Source: an uncultured Eubacteriales bacterium
GTDB taxonomy: Bacteria; Bacillota; Clostridia; Oscillospirales; Acutalibacteraceae
Length of the DNA: 9,696 nt
Direction: 5' to 3'
Assembly: GCA_900321665.1 (NCBI GenBank)
Contig: ONWY01000026.1
Location: 1 to 9,696 of the forward strand
Both the position numbers and the translations under genes were made by a program. Below are positions 1 through 5,099 of the stretch, in pieces. Below the pieces are notes generated by a model. That model was not told where the DNA came from and ran no database searches. It was given only the letters and a program-made list of their open reading frames with translations. Each line of letters begins with the position of its first letter. Within the stretch, counting starts at the first letter, position 1.

Positions 1-5
1 CTCAT
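1..5 (-). CDS. Start of a leftward gene, cut off by the window edge
   Basis: Only the start codon (reverse-strand ATG, bases 5-3) and two further bases are inside the window. It is called because a good ribosome binding site (reverse-strand CAGGAGT, 19-13) precedes it by 7 bases and a well-formed promoter lies just upstream. The product cannot be seen. Confidence 0.5.
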
Positions 6-27
6 AAAATCAACTCCTGACAAAATT

Positions 28-56
28 ATTATATACGAAACGAAACAAACAATCAA
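28..56 (-). promoter_or_regulatory. Sigma-A promoter for the leftward gene
   Basis: Reading the reverse strand, TTGATT (56-51) is followed by a 17-nt spacer and a perfect TATAAT (33-28). The predicted transcript starts near base 21, which leaves only a very short leader before the ribosome binding site at 19-13 and the ATG at 5-3. Confidence 0.7.
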
Positions 57-112
57 GCACTTTGCTCATTATAGTTTTCTAAACCGGACAATGAAAACCT
101 TCCTATTTTTCT

Positions 113-134
113 TACGACAAATTCTACGACAAAT
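113..134. repeat. Direct repeat TACGACAAAT x2, 12-bp period
   Basis: TACGACAAAT occurs at 113-122 and again at 125-134. It lies upstream of the leftward promoter and just before the kinase relic, so it could be an operator for either direction, or chance. A second weak periodicity follows, GTTAT at 143, 153 and 163 (exactly 10 bp apart). No regulator can be named. Confidence 0.3.
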
Positions 135-145
135 GAAAAAAAGTT

Positions 146-322
146 ATGCGAGGTTATACCAAGTTATGGCACCCTCATAAGTGCAGCCTGTGCAATCAAG
201 ACCCGCAAAAGGCGCGGCAGGTCACATTGGACTTTACCAACTATCTGCGCAAAAATTTTACCGCTGTTGCGAGTGAAAGCGGCGGCACTGTCGTAACGGT
301 ATTTGTACCGAGACTAACTTGA
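146..322 (+). pseudogene. Relic of a LytS/YehU-like sensor histidine kinase
   Basis: An open frame from the ATG at 146 to the TGA at 320-322 encodes 58 residues. Its middle part (SLCNQDPQKARQ, then DFTNYLRKNF) closely resembles the helix after the phospho-acceptor His in LytS-type kinases (His_kinase, PF06580), where an FLFNSLN-type motif is followed by SLC..DP.KA...L...YLR.N. It then jumps to GGTVVTVFVPR, which looks like the last strand of the HATPase domain. The membrane part, the canonical phospho-acceptor motif and nearly all of the ATPase domain are missing, against several hundred residues in an intact kinase. I therefore read it as an internally deleted remnant. There is no ribosome binding site before the ATG, so it is unlikely to be expressed as a functional protein. 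The family assignment rests on recognition by eye. Confidence 0.55.
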
Positions 323-369
323 TATGCAGCCGTTTTTCGCTTACCGCAAAACGAGCAAAAGGAGTTTAG

Positions 370-1665
370 ATGATGATGGAACAAACACTTTTTACAGAGT
401 TAAGACCGCTATACGAAACAACGAAAGAAAATCCGAATGAAATCAGGCTGCGCATTCGCATGCGCGACTTGATTGAACCCGATGTGCTGCGCCGCGCTGT
501 GGATTTGGCGATGCAGCGCTACCCGTATTTTCTTGTGCAGCTGCAAAAAAAGGGCGGTGAATACATTTTTGCCGAAAACCATCGCCCTGTTGTGATATCC
601 GACTCCCTGCACGGTATGGAATTAAATACGGCGCAATCCAACTACCATATGATTGCCTTTTGCCGGCAGGATAATTGGATTGTTTTAGATATCTTTCACG
701 GGTTGACGGATGGCACCGGTGCCTATGAATTGGTCAGAACGCTGCTGTATTACTACTGCTCCGAGCGCTATCATGTAACGCTGAAAAGGGATGGTATTCG
801 CCTTCTCGGTGATGAAATTTCTCCCGAGGAATGGAACGACCCTGTGGCAAACAGAACCGACTTGCCGATACCGCCGCGCATGGAAATGAGCGATGCGCTC
901 AACTTAATCACCGCCGCGGGCATTGAAGCAGACCTGCAAAAAACCGTATACAGCGTTAAGATAGATGAATCCGAATTTATGCGCTTTAATTTGGATAACG
1001 ACGGCAGCCCCGGCACCATGGTAGCGTTGCTCTTCAGCCGCGCCGTTGCCGCATTATATCCCGAGGCAAAAGAGACGATTCGCATTGCACTTTGTGTCAA
1101 TCAGCGCCGCGCATTGCATGCGCCTTTAGCCCACCACAGCCTTGTGGGCGGTGCCATGCTGGAGTATAAAGAGGAAATGCGCGATTGGCCCTTAGAAAAG
1201 CAGGGAACTGCTTACCGCGGCATGGTTTTTGCCCAAACCGAGGAGGAAAAGGTGCTCTCCGGCGTGGCGTCCGGCGCCGCCATCAGCCGCATGATTCTTT
1301 CAAAAGAGAGTGACGAAGAGCGCAGGGCGGTTGCCGGCTATATCGGTTCGCTCGCAAACAAAGTGCTCACCGCCACCGTCAGCTATGTAGGGAAAGCGAA
1401 TTACAAGGAAGCCGAGCAATACATTCGCGATTTCAGAACTTGGACCAGCCCTCCTTCAAACGGTATTTTGATTGAGATTTCAGCCGTAAACGGGCACTTT
1501 ACCTTAGACTTTTTGCAAACCTTCTCAAACCCGCTGTTTGTCAATGCCTTCTTAAAAGAATTGGATGATAACGGCATTGTGTATGATATGCAGGATGTGA
1601 GCGATATTGAATTGGCAAATATTCGCCTGCCCTGGCATGCCGATTCCTCTGCCGCAGGCAGGTAA
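370..1665 (+). CDS. Condensation/acyltransferase-fold protein (stand-alone)
   Basis: This 431-residue protein looks like a free-standing member of the CoA-dependent acyltransferase superfamily, which includes NRPS condensation domains, PapA-type acyltransferases and alcohol acetyltransferases. The main evidence is the HxxxDG active-site motif at His110-Asp114-Gly115 (FHGLTDGTG), preceded by the typical N-terminal half (RDLIEPDVLRRAVDLAMQRYPYF). In this family the His acts as general base in transfer of an acyl group to an amine or hydroxyl. The length fits one complete two-lobed domain. There is no carrier domain, signal peptide or membrane segment, so it should be cytosolic. AAAAGGAG at 357-364 precedes three consecutive ATG codons (370, 373, 376); the second or third gives more usual spacing. 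It is monocistronic, with a terminator about 100 bp downstream. The substrate is unknown. It could serve the NRPS 5 kb away or a separate lipid or sugar acylation. Confidence 0.75.
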   Translation: MMMEQTLFTELRPLYETTKENPNEIRLRIRMRDLIEPDVLRRAVDLAMQRYPYFLVQLQKKGGEYIFAENHRPVVISDSLHGMELNTAQSNYHMIAFCRQDNWIVLDIFHGLTDGTGAYELVRTLLYYYCSERYHVTLKRDGIRLLGDEISPEEWNDPVANRTDLPIPPRMEMSDALNLITAAGIEADLQKTVYSVKIDESEFMRFNLDNDGSPGTMVALLFSRAVAALYPEAKETIRIALCVNQRRALHAPLAHHSLVGGAMLEYKEEMRDWPLEKQGTAYRGMVFAQTEEEKVLSGVASGAAISRMILSKESDEERRAVAGYIGSLANKVLTATVSYVGKANYKEAEQYIRDFRTWTSPPSNGILIEISAVNGHFTLDFLQTFSNPLFVNAFLKELDDNGIVYDMQDVSDIELANIRLPWHADSSAAGR

Positions 1666-1760
1666 AGGAGCACTTTTCGGCACTTGGTTTCACTGACATA
1701 CCAAGCCCTTGCAATGCTTTATCTTGGCAAATGCGGTATTAAAAAGCCGATGACTTGGGT

Positions 1761-1797
1761 CGCCCTCGATACTCTCCGTATTGAGGGCGCCTTTTTT
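1761..1797 (+). terminator. Rho-independent terminator after the condensation-fold gene
   Basis: CGCCCTCGATAC (1761-1772) pairs with GTATTGAGGGCG (1778-1789) across a 5-nt loop, with one G-T pair, followed by a run of six T (1792-1797). It ends the transcript of the gene at 370-1665; no open frame occupies the roughly 95 bp in between. Confidence 0.85.
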
Positions 1798-1819
1798 CTG
1801 TTTCAATCATTTAGTAAAG

Positions 1820-2169
1820 TTACATTTGTATTGTTTTTATCTTGAACGGGAAAACTTTTACTAACATTTTTAAGAACTTTACACTGTTTTCGGGTGTGTG
1901 CTCATCAAATCCGTAAACAAATCTTATCCTCGTACATTCATCAATAGCTGTCCATTGATACAAGTGCTTTCTATCTCGCAATACTGCGCCTCTCAAGCAA
2001 TTATACGGTACTTCCTTGACATCAATTTGTACTTTTTCTCCCGGTTCTTCTAACTCCGGATATTTCCTGAATTCTCGACTTTTCTTTTTGGGTTGTTTTT
2101 GTTCTTTCAACCCCGGCCTTTTAGCTGCATATACCATGCCCGAAAAGCTTCTTGTGTTATCATATTCAT
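1820..2169 (-). pseudogene. IS481-family transposase relic (DDE integrase core fragment)
   Basis: The reverse-strand open part (2137 to 1820) encodes the beginning of a DDE/rve integrase core. EKVQIDVKEVP contains the first catalytic Asp, and AIDECTRIRFVYGFDEHT matches the next conserved block. It stops at KIKTIQ, exactly where the family continues with the second catalytic Asp (TDNGxEF), and runs directly into the left inverted repeat. The original start survives at 2169 (ATG, reading MNMITQEAFR) with AAAGGAG upstream, but it is in a different frame from the core, and the roughly 100-residue helix-turn-helix region between them is deleted. The protein has lost its DNA-binding domain and two of three catalytic residues and cannot transpose. 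The reverse-strand TATAAT at 2218-2213 is probably the old promoter; its -35 is poor. Confidence 0.75.
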
Positions 2170-2241
2170 GAGAAGTTACTCCTTTGGTACATGTTTTTTT
2201 GTGGTGATTAACATTATACCATATTTCAGGTGTAACTTCTC
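2170..2241. repeat. Inverted repeat around the transposase promoter and RBS
   Basis: GAGAAGTTAC (2170-2179) is perfectly complementary to GTAACTTCTC (2232-2241), and the match extends imperfectly to 12 of 13 bases. The outer arm is part of the right inverted end; the inner arm overlaps the transposase ribosome binding site. Because the -10 box lies between the arms, only read-through RNA from outside would contain both and could hide the RBS. That would limit transposase expression from external transcription, an arrangement known for other insertion sequences; here it is an inference. Confidence 0.5.
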
Positions 2242-2442
2242 TTTTTATTGGTTCACATCATTTTAACACATACAGAAGTAACAAAAGAACAAAAAATCAG
2301 AACCGTTTTCAGGCCGGAAAACGAAAAAACGGGCTGAAGCACTGTCACAAGCGGTTTGCCGGCAGTGAAGCCGTAAACAGGTAAAAAAGTGTTCATCAAT
2401 AAAATAATATTATGAAACGAGAAAAACTCCGTTTTAAATTCA

Positions 2443-2471
2443 TTGACGAATAATTACATAAATGTTATAAT
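2443..2471 (+). promoter_or_regulatory. Sigma-A promoter of the diguanylate cyclase gene
   Basis: TTGACG (2443-2448), a 17-nt spacer and a perfect TATAAT (2466-2471) put the transcription start near 2478. The TTG of the -35 box is also the most upstream in-frame start codon of the downstream reading frame, so that codon cannot be the start in this transcript. The 200 bp between the IS relic and this promoter contain only weak hairpins, the clearest being CGTTTTC/GAAAACG at 2304-2323, and no gene. Confidence 0.8.
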
Positions 2472-2499
2472 GTCCTTTAAGATATTTGCGAAAAGTGGG

Positions 2500-4140
2500 G
2501 TGAAGAAAATAAAATTTCATTCTATCAGGACCAAAATCACGGCGATTGCACTTAGCGCGATGGCGATTGTAATGACCATTGCCACAGTATTCGGCGTGTT
2601 CGCCATTAAGAATATCGGCGGGCGCAAAGCCGACCAGGAACTTTCGCTTTTATGCGAAACCGGACAAAAAAACCTTAATCATTATTTTGAAAGCGTTGAA
2701 CAGTCGGTAGCTATGGTATCTGCCTACGTGGAATCGGATTTAAACGGACTGGACGACCAACATCTTCAGGCACACTTAAACCGCGTTGAGGATATTTTCC
2801 AAAAACTCACTTACAAAACGTTTGGAATGACAACTTACTATTACCGCATTGACCCTGCCGTTTCCGAACAGGTTAAAGGCTTTTGGTACGTAAATATAGG
2901 CGACGGTTTCACTAAGCACGAAGTGACGGATATTTCCGCCTACGATACAAACGATACCTCAAAACTCGTTTGGTTTACGGTGCCCAAGGCAAGCGGTAAA
3001 GCCGTTTGGCTTCCGCCTTATGTGACGGATAATCTGGACGTGCGTGTTATTTCTTACAACGTGCCGATATATTTTCAAAAGACCTTTGTGGGTGTAATCG
3101 GAATTGAAATTGACTATTCGAACATGGCTGAAGAGATAAATCACATCACCCTGTACGAAAACGGTTATGCTTTTTTAAACGACAGTGAGGGCAATATCAT
3201 TTACCACCCGCATATTGATGTAACAAAGCTAAAAACACAGCCCAAGGTGCCCGACGGGTTAGTGAGCGATAACAAAAACGTTACCTACACCTATGACGGT
3301 GTGGAAAAGCAGGCGGTATGGCTGCCCTTAAGCAACGGTATGCGCCTGAATGTAACCGTGCCGGTTAGTGAAATTAACGCCGGTTGGCATAACTGGACAA
3401 ACATTATGCTTTTAAGTTCCGTACTGCTATTAGTTGCTTACTCTGTTTTACTTATGATGATTACAGGCAGAATTACCAAACCGTTGCGCAAGCTTACCGA
3501 AGCGGCGGAACAGCTCAATAAAGGCAAGTATGATTTTAATTTTGAATACTCCGGCAATGATGAAATCGGCATACTCACGCAAACGTTTAAAAAAATGAGC
3601 GCAAATTTAGGCAATTACATTACCGACCTGAATGATTTGGCGTATGCGGACGCACTCACCTCGCTTCACAATAAAGGTGCGTTTGACATTCACATGAAAG
3701 ATATTCAAACCAAATTAAACGCGCCGACGCAGCCCGAATTTGCCGTTTGCATTTTCGACTGTAACCGCCTCAAACACATTAATGACCAGAACGGGCATGA
3801 CAAGGGCGATATTTATTTGAAAGAGGCTTCCTCTATCATTTGCGAAGTGTTCGCTCACAGCCCCGTATTCCGCATAGGCGGCGATGAATTTGCCGCATTG
3901 CTTTTGGATAAAGATTATCAAAACCGTGATGCTCTTTTGAAGCTCTTTGACGAGCGCTGCTCCGGTAAACGCGACGCGGAAACTCATGCATGGAAAAAGG
4001 TTGACGTTGCACGCGGCATGGCGATATTTGACCCGAGTGAGGACAATTCGGTGGATGATGTTATTCGCCGGGCAGATAAAAAAATGTACGAAAATAAGTG
4101 GTTAAGCAAAAACAAGCAAGCGAAAACCGACGACAATTAA
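2500..4140 (+). CDS. Membrane-bound diguanylate cyclase, dCache-HAMP-GGDEF
   Basis: This 546-residue protein senses outside the cell and makes cyclic di-GMP from two GTP inside it. Domain order: a short basic N-terminus, transmembrane helix 1 (about 12-35), an extracytoplasmic double-Cache ligand-binding domain (about 36-300), transmembrane helix 2 (302-324), a HAMP linker (about 325-375) and a C-terminal GGDEF domain. The active site is intact: GGDEF at 460-464, DALTSLHN at 384-391, and the metal-binding FD at 419-420 followed by LKHIND. The inhibitory RxxD site expected just before GGDEF is absent (FAHS instead). I place the start at GTG 2500 because the in-frame TTG at 2443 is the promoter -35 box and the ATG at 2470 overlaps the -10. 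The ribosome binding site is weak and the leader only about 22 nt. It is monocistronic. The ligand is unknown. Confidence 0.9.
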   Translation: MKKIKFHSIRTKITAIALSAMAIVMTIATVFGVFAIKNIGGRKADQELSLLCETGQKNLNHYFESVEQSVAMVSAYVESDLNGLDDQHLQAHLNRVEDIFQKLTYKTFGMTTYYYRIDPAVSEQVKGFWYVNIGDGFTKHEVTDISAYDTNDTSKLVWFTVPKASGKAVWLPPYVTDNLDVRVISYNVPIYFQKTFVGVIGIEIDYSNMAEEINHITLYENGYAFLNDSEGNIIYHPHIDVTKLKTQPKVPDGLVSDNKNVTYTYDGVEKQAVWLPLSNGMRLNVTVPVSEINAGWHNWTNIMLLSSVLLLVAYSVLLMMITGRITKPLRKLTEAAEQLNKGKYDFNFEYSGNDEIGILTQTFKKMSANLGNYITDLNDLAYADALTSLHNKGAFDIHMKDIQTKLNAPTQPEFAVCIFDCNRLKHINDQNGHDKGDIYLKEASSIICEVFAHSPVFRIGGDEFAALLLDKDYQNRDALLKLFDERCSGKRDAETHAWKKVDVARGMAIFDPSEDNSVDDVIRRADKKMYENKWLSKNKQAKTDDN

Positions 4141-4154
4141 ACTTTCAACCGAAT

Positions 4155-4185
4155 AAAAAAGGACGCTCCGCGGGGCGTCCTTTTT
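4155..4185 (+). terminator. Rho-independent terminator of the cyclase gene
   Basis: An A-run (4155-4160) precedes GGACGCTC (4161-4168), loop CGCG, GGGCGTCC (4173-4180, one G-T pair) and TTTTT. It starts 15 bp after the stop codon. Confidence 0.9.
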
Positions 4186-4262
4186 GTATAATTTAATCTG
4201 TTCCACATTATTTTATTCAAGCGAAAAGTGCGTTGCCGCAAAAAGACATTTAAATAGTTTTC

Positions 4263-4370
4263 CTACTCCCCTGTATAATCGAGCACGCCTTCCGGCAGCT
4301 CCTTTACGAAACCGCAGCTTGTATATGCCGCAAATTTTTGGAAACGGTCATCCTTATTTATTCTATTATG
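4263..4370 (-). pseudogene. Possible 3' remnant of an unidentified gene
   Basis: Reading the reverse strand, a frame ending in TAG at 4265-4263 encodes a protein-like tail (FAAYTSCGFVKEL, then PEGVLDYTGE) with GC-rich codons similar to the real genes here, although the surroundings are AT-rich. There is no start codon or ribosome binding site, and the frame runs into the promoter of the first RNA gene. I do not recognise the protein. It may be chance. Confidence 0.25.
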
Positions 4371-4371
4371 T

Positions 4372-4400
4372 TTGACTAAAATCTATATTAATGCTAAAAT
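4372..4400 (+). promoter_or_regulatory. Sigma-A promoter of structured RNA copy 1
   Basis: TTGACT (4372-4377), a 17-nt spacer and TAAAAT (4395-4400), followed by AGGT. The predicted start near 4406 coincides with the first base of the RNA's closing stem. Confidence 0.75.
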
Positions 4401-4405
4401 AGGTC

Positions 4406-4575
4406 TTGCCAAATACTTCAAATATTAATGCGTAAAATAAAGTGTGCATTTTTATCATCCCGATAAAAATGCAGGCTCTCTTTTGCATATTTTGTTTTAC
4501 GCATATGTAGAAGTGTTTGGCGACAGTTAGAGCATTGCGTTTTTTGGCGTGCAGTTCTGCTGTGCGCCTTTTTTG
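4406..4575 (+). ncRNA. Tandem structured small RNA, copy 1 (unidentified family)
   Basis: An RNA of about 170 nt with its own promoter and terminator and no convincing protein frame. The fold read by eye is: a closing stem of 4406-4419 with 4510-4523 (TTGCCAAATACTTC with GAAGTGTTTGGCGA); an inner stem of 4428-4437 with 4495-4504 (ATGCGTAAAA/TTTTACGCAT); an 11-bp hairpin of 4446-4456 with 4462-4472 (GCATTTTTATC/GATAAAAATGC); and a single-stranded GGCTCT whose GCTCT (4475-4479) can pair with AGAGC (4529-4533) beyond the closing stem, forming a pseudoknot. A terminator hairpin closes the 3' end. Copy 2 keeps the fold with changed but still paired bases. The function is unknown. A free-standing regulatory RNA fits best, because no gene follows copy 1 except copy 2. 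I cannot assign an Rfam family. Confidence 0.75.
4546..4574 (+). terminator. Terminator of RNA copy 1
   Basis: GGCGTGCAG (4546-4554) pairs with CTGTGCGCC (4560-4568) over the loop TTCTG, with two G-T pairs, then six T. The T-run at 4540-4545 just before the stem is conserved in copy 2. Confidence 0.85.
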
Positions 4576-4601
4576 TTTTATGCAATAAGGAACGCAACAA
4601 A

Positions 4602-4630
4602 TTGACATCATTATGAAATAATGATAGAAT
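4602..4630 (+). promoter_or_regulatory. Sigma-A promoter of structured RNA copy 2
   Basis: Consensus TTGACA (4602-4607), a 17-nt spacer and TAGAAT (4625-4630), followed by AGGT as in copy 1. The box-to-box layout is identical to copy 1 although the spacer sequence differs, so the promoter is conserved as a functional part of the unit. Confidence 0.85.
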
Positions 4631-4635
4631 AGGTT

Positions 4636-4785
4636 TTGCCGAACACTATATAAATGAAACTTAAGTGTGCATTTTTATCTTTTGATAAAAATGCAGGCTC
4701 TTTTTTGCATACGATGAGTTTCATTTATGTAAAGTGTTTGGCGACAGTTAGAGCATTGCGTTTTTTGGCGTACAGTTCTGCTGTA
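4636..4785 (+). ncRNA. Tandem structured small RNA, copy 2 (unidentified family)
   Basis: The second copy is about 150 nt. The closing stem is 4636-4647 with 4733-4744 (TTGCCGAACACT/AGTGTTTGGCGA). The inner stem is 4650-4661 with 4717-4728 (ATAAATGAAACT/AGTTTCATTTAT, 12 perfect pairs). It pairs perfectly like copy 1's ATGCGTAAAA/TTTTACGCAT although most bases differ, so both sides changed together. The 11-bp hairpin (4669-4679 with 4684-4694) is identical to copy 1 but has a TTTT loop. GCTCT (4697-4701) and AGAGC (4750-4754) are conserved, as is the block from GTGTTTGGCGACAG to GCATTGCG. The terminator lies only 20 bp before the ATG of the SLOG-like relic, so cis-regulation of that gene by read-through is an alternative to a free-standing RNA. 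Confidence 0.75.
4757..4784 (+). terminator. Terminator of RNA copy 2
   Basis: GGCGTACAG (4757-4765) pairs perfectly with CTGTACGCC (4771-4779) over the loop TTCTG, followed by five T. Relative to copy 1 the two central wobble pairs have become Watson-Crick pairs. Confidence 0.9.
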
Positions 4786-4804
4786 CGCCTTTTTATTTAG
4801 AAAG

Positions 4805-5053
4805 ATGAAAAGCAAAACTTGTTGTTTTACGGGACACAGAAAAATCCCGGGAGATGAATTACCGCAAATCAAGACTAAACTAAAAAACACCATTATTGAG
4901 TTAATCAACAATGGTGTTATTTATTATGGTGCCGGCGGTGCTTTAGGGTTTGATACCCTCGCTGCTAAAGCGCGGGATACCCTATATTGTGTCACCGAAA
5001 AAAATAATCCTATTTTGATAAGTTTTGCGGTTTATAATCGCAAAACTTATTGA
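4805..5053 (+). pseudogene. Internally deleted SLOG-family (DUF1273/YpsA-like) gene
   Basis: The 82-residue frame starts exactly like Rossmann-fold SLOG proteins of the DUF1273/YpsA group: CCFTGHRK at 6-13 and GAGGALGFDTLAA at 42-54, the presumed nucleotide-binding elements. From about residue 57 it jumps to RDTLYCVTEKNNPILISF, which resembles the extreme C-terminus of the family (a GTxYTVxYA-like helix and final strand). About 80-100 middle residues are missing, against a usual length near 170-190. The last residues are encoded by a terminator hairpin. The direct repeat GATACCCT at 4952-4959 and 4976-4983 lies at the junction. No promoter is visible between the RNA terminator and the ATG, and the ribosome binding site is weak (AGAAAG). 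I judge it non-functional, though a short product cannot be excluded. Confidence 0.65.
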
Positions 5054-5060
5054 TTTTTTA
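5018..5060 (+). terminator. Hairpin terminator after the SLOG relic
   Basis: ATAAGTTTTGCG (5018-5029) pairs perfectly with CGCAAAACTTAT (5039-5050) over a 9-nt loop, then TGATTTTTT. The stem overlaps the relic's stop codon region and touches the -35 box of the next promoter, so it insulates the ATPase gene from upstream transcription. Confidence 0.7.
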
Positions 5061-5078
5061 TAGAATATCGGTTATACT
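5050..5078 (+). promoter_or_regulatory. Sigma-A promoter of the ATPase/DUF4143 gene
   Basis: TTGATT (5050-5055), a 17-nt spacer and TATACT (5073-5078). The start near 5085 falls almost on the ribosome binding site AAGGAGG (5086-5092), giving a very short leader. Confidence 0.7.
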
Positions 5079-5099
5079 ATATAACAAGGAGGTGGCACG

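Larger units (their letters stand above)
1813..2241 (-). mobile_element. Internally deleted IS481-type insertion element
   Basis: The element is bounded by matching inverted ends. Reading inward, the left end has AAGTTACATTTG (1817-1828) and the right end AAGTTACACCTG (2238-2227), 10 of 12 bases identical. Outside these, ATCATTT is present at 1806-1812 and 2257-2263, a possible target-site duplication, although it sits 15 bp beyond the right inverted repeat. Between the ends lie a promoter, a start and about a third of an IS481-type transposase gene. At about 430 bp it is much shorter than a full copy (usually around 1 kb or more). It would be non-autonomous, MITE-like at most. Exact ends are uncertain by several bases. 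Confidence 0.6.

Noticed and set aside
2304..2338. Hairpins between the IS relic and the cyclase (CGTTTTC/GAAAACG and an overlapping TTCAGGCC/GGGCTGAA)
   Set aside because: Short, overlapping alternatives with no clean T-run in either direction and no gene that needs a terminator there.
4184..4375. Small forward frame of 63 codons after the cyclase
   Set aside because: It begins inside the cyclase terminator T-run, lacks a ribosome binding site and runs into the RNA promoter.
4636..4785. Idea that the RNA pair is 6S RNA
   Set aside because: 6S RNA is one long hairpin with a central bubble. Here a separate conserved hairpin, a pseudoknot strand beyond the closing stem and a conserved terminator do not fit.
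4366..4911. Overlapping small reverse-strand frames across the RNA pair
   Set aside because: They cover the conserved stems and terminators, have no ribosome binding sites, and resemble each other only because the RNA copies are similar.
4886..4918. Inverted repeat AACACCATT/AATGGTGTT inside the SLOG relic
   Set aside because: It lies within coding sequence of the conserved N-terminal part and has no T-run; probably chance.
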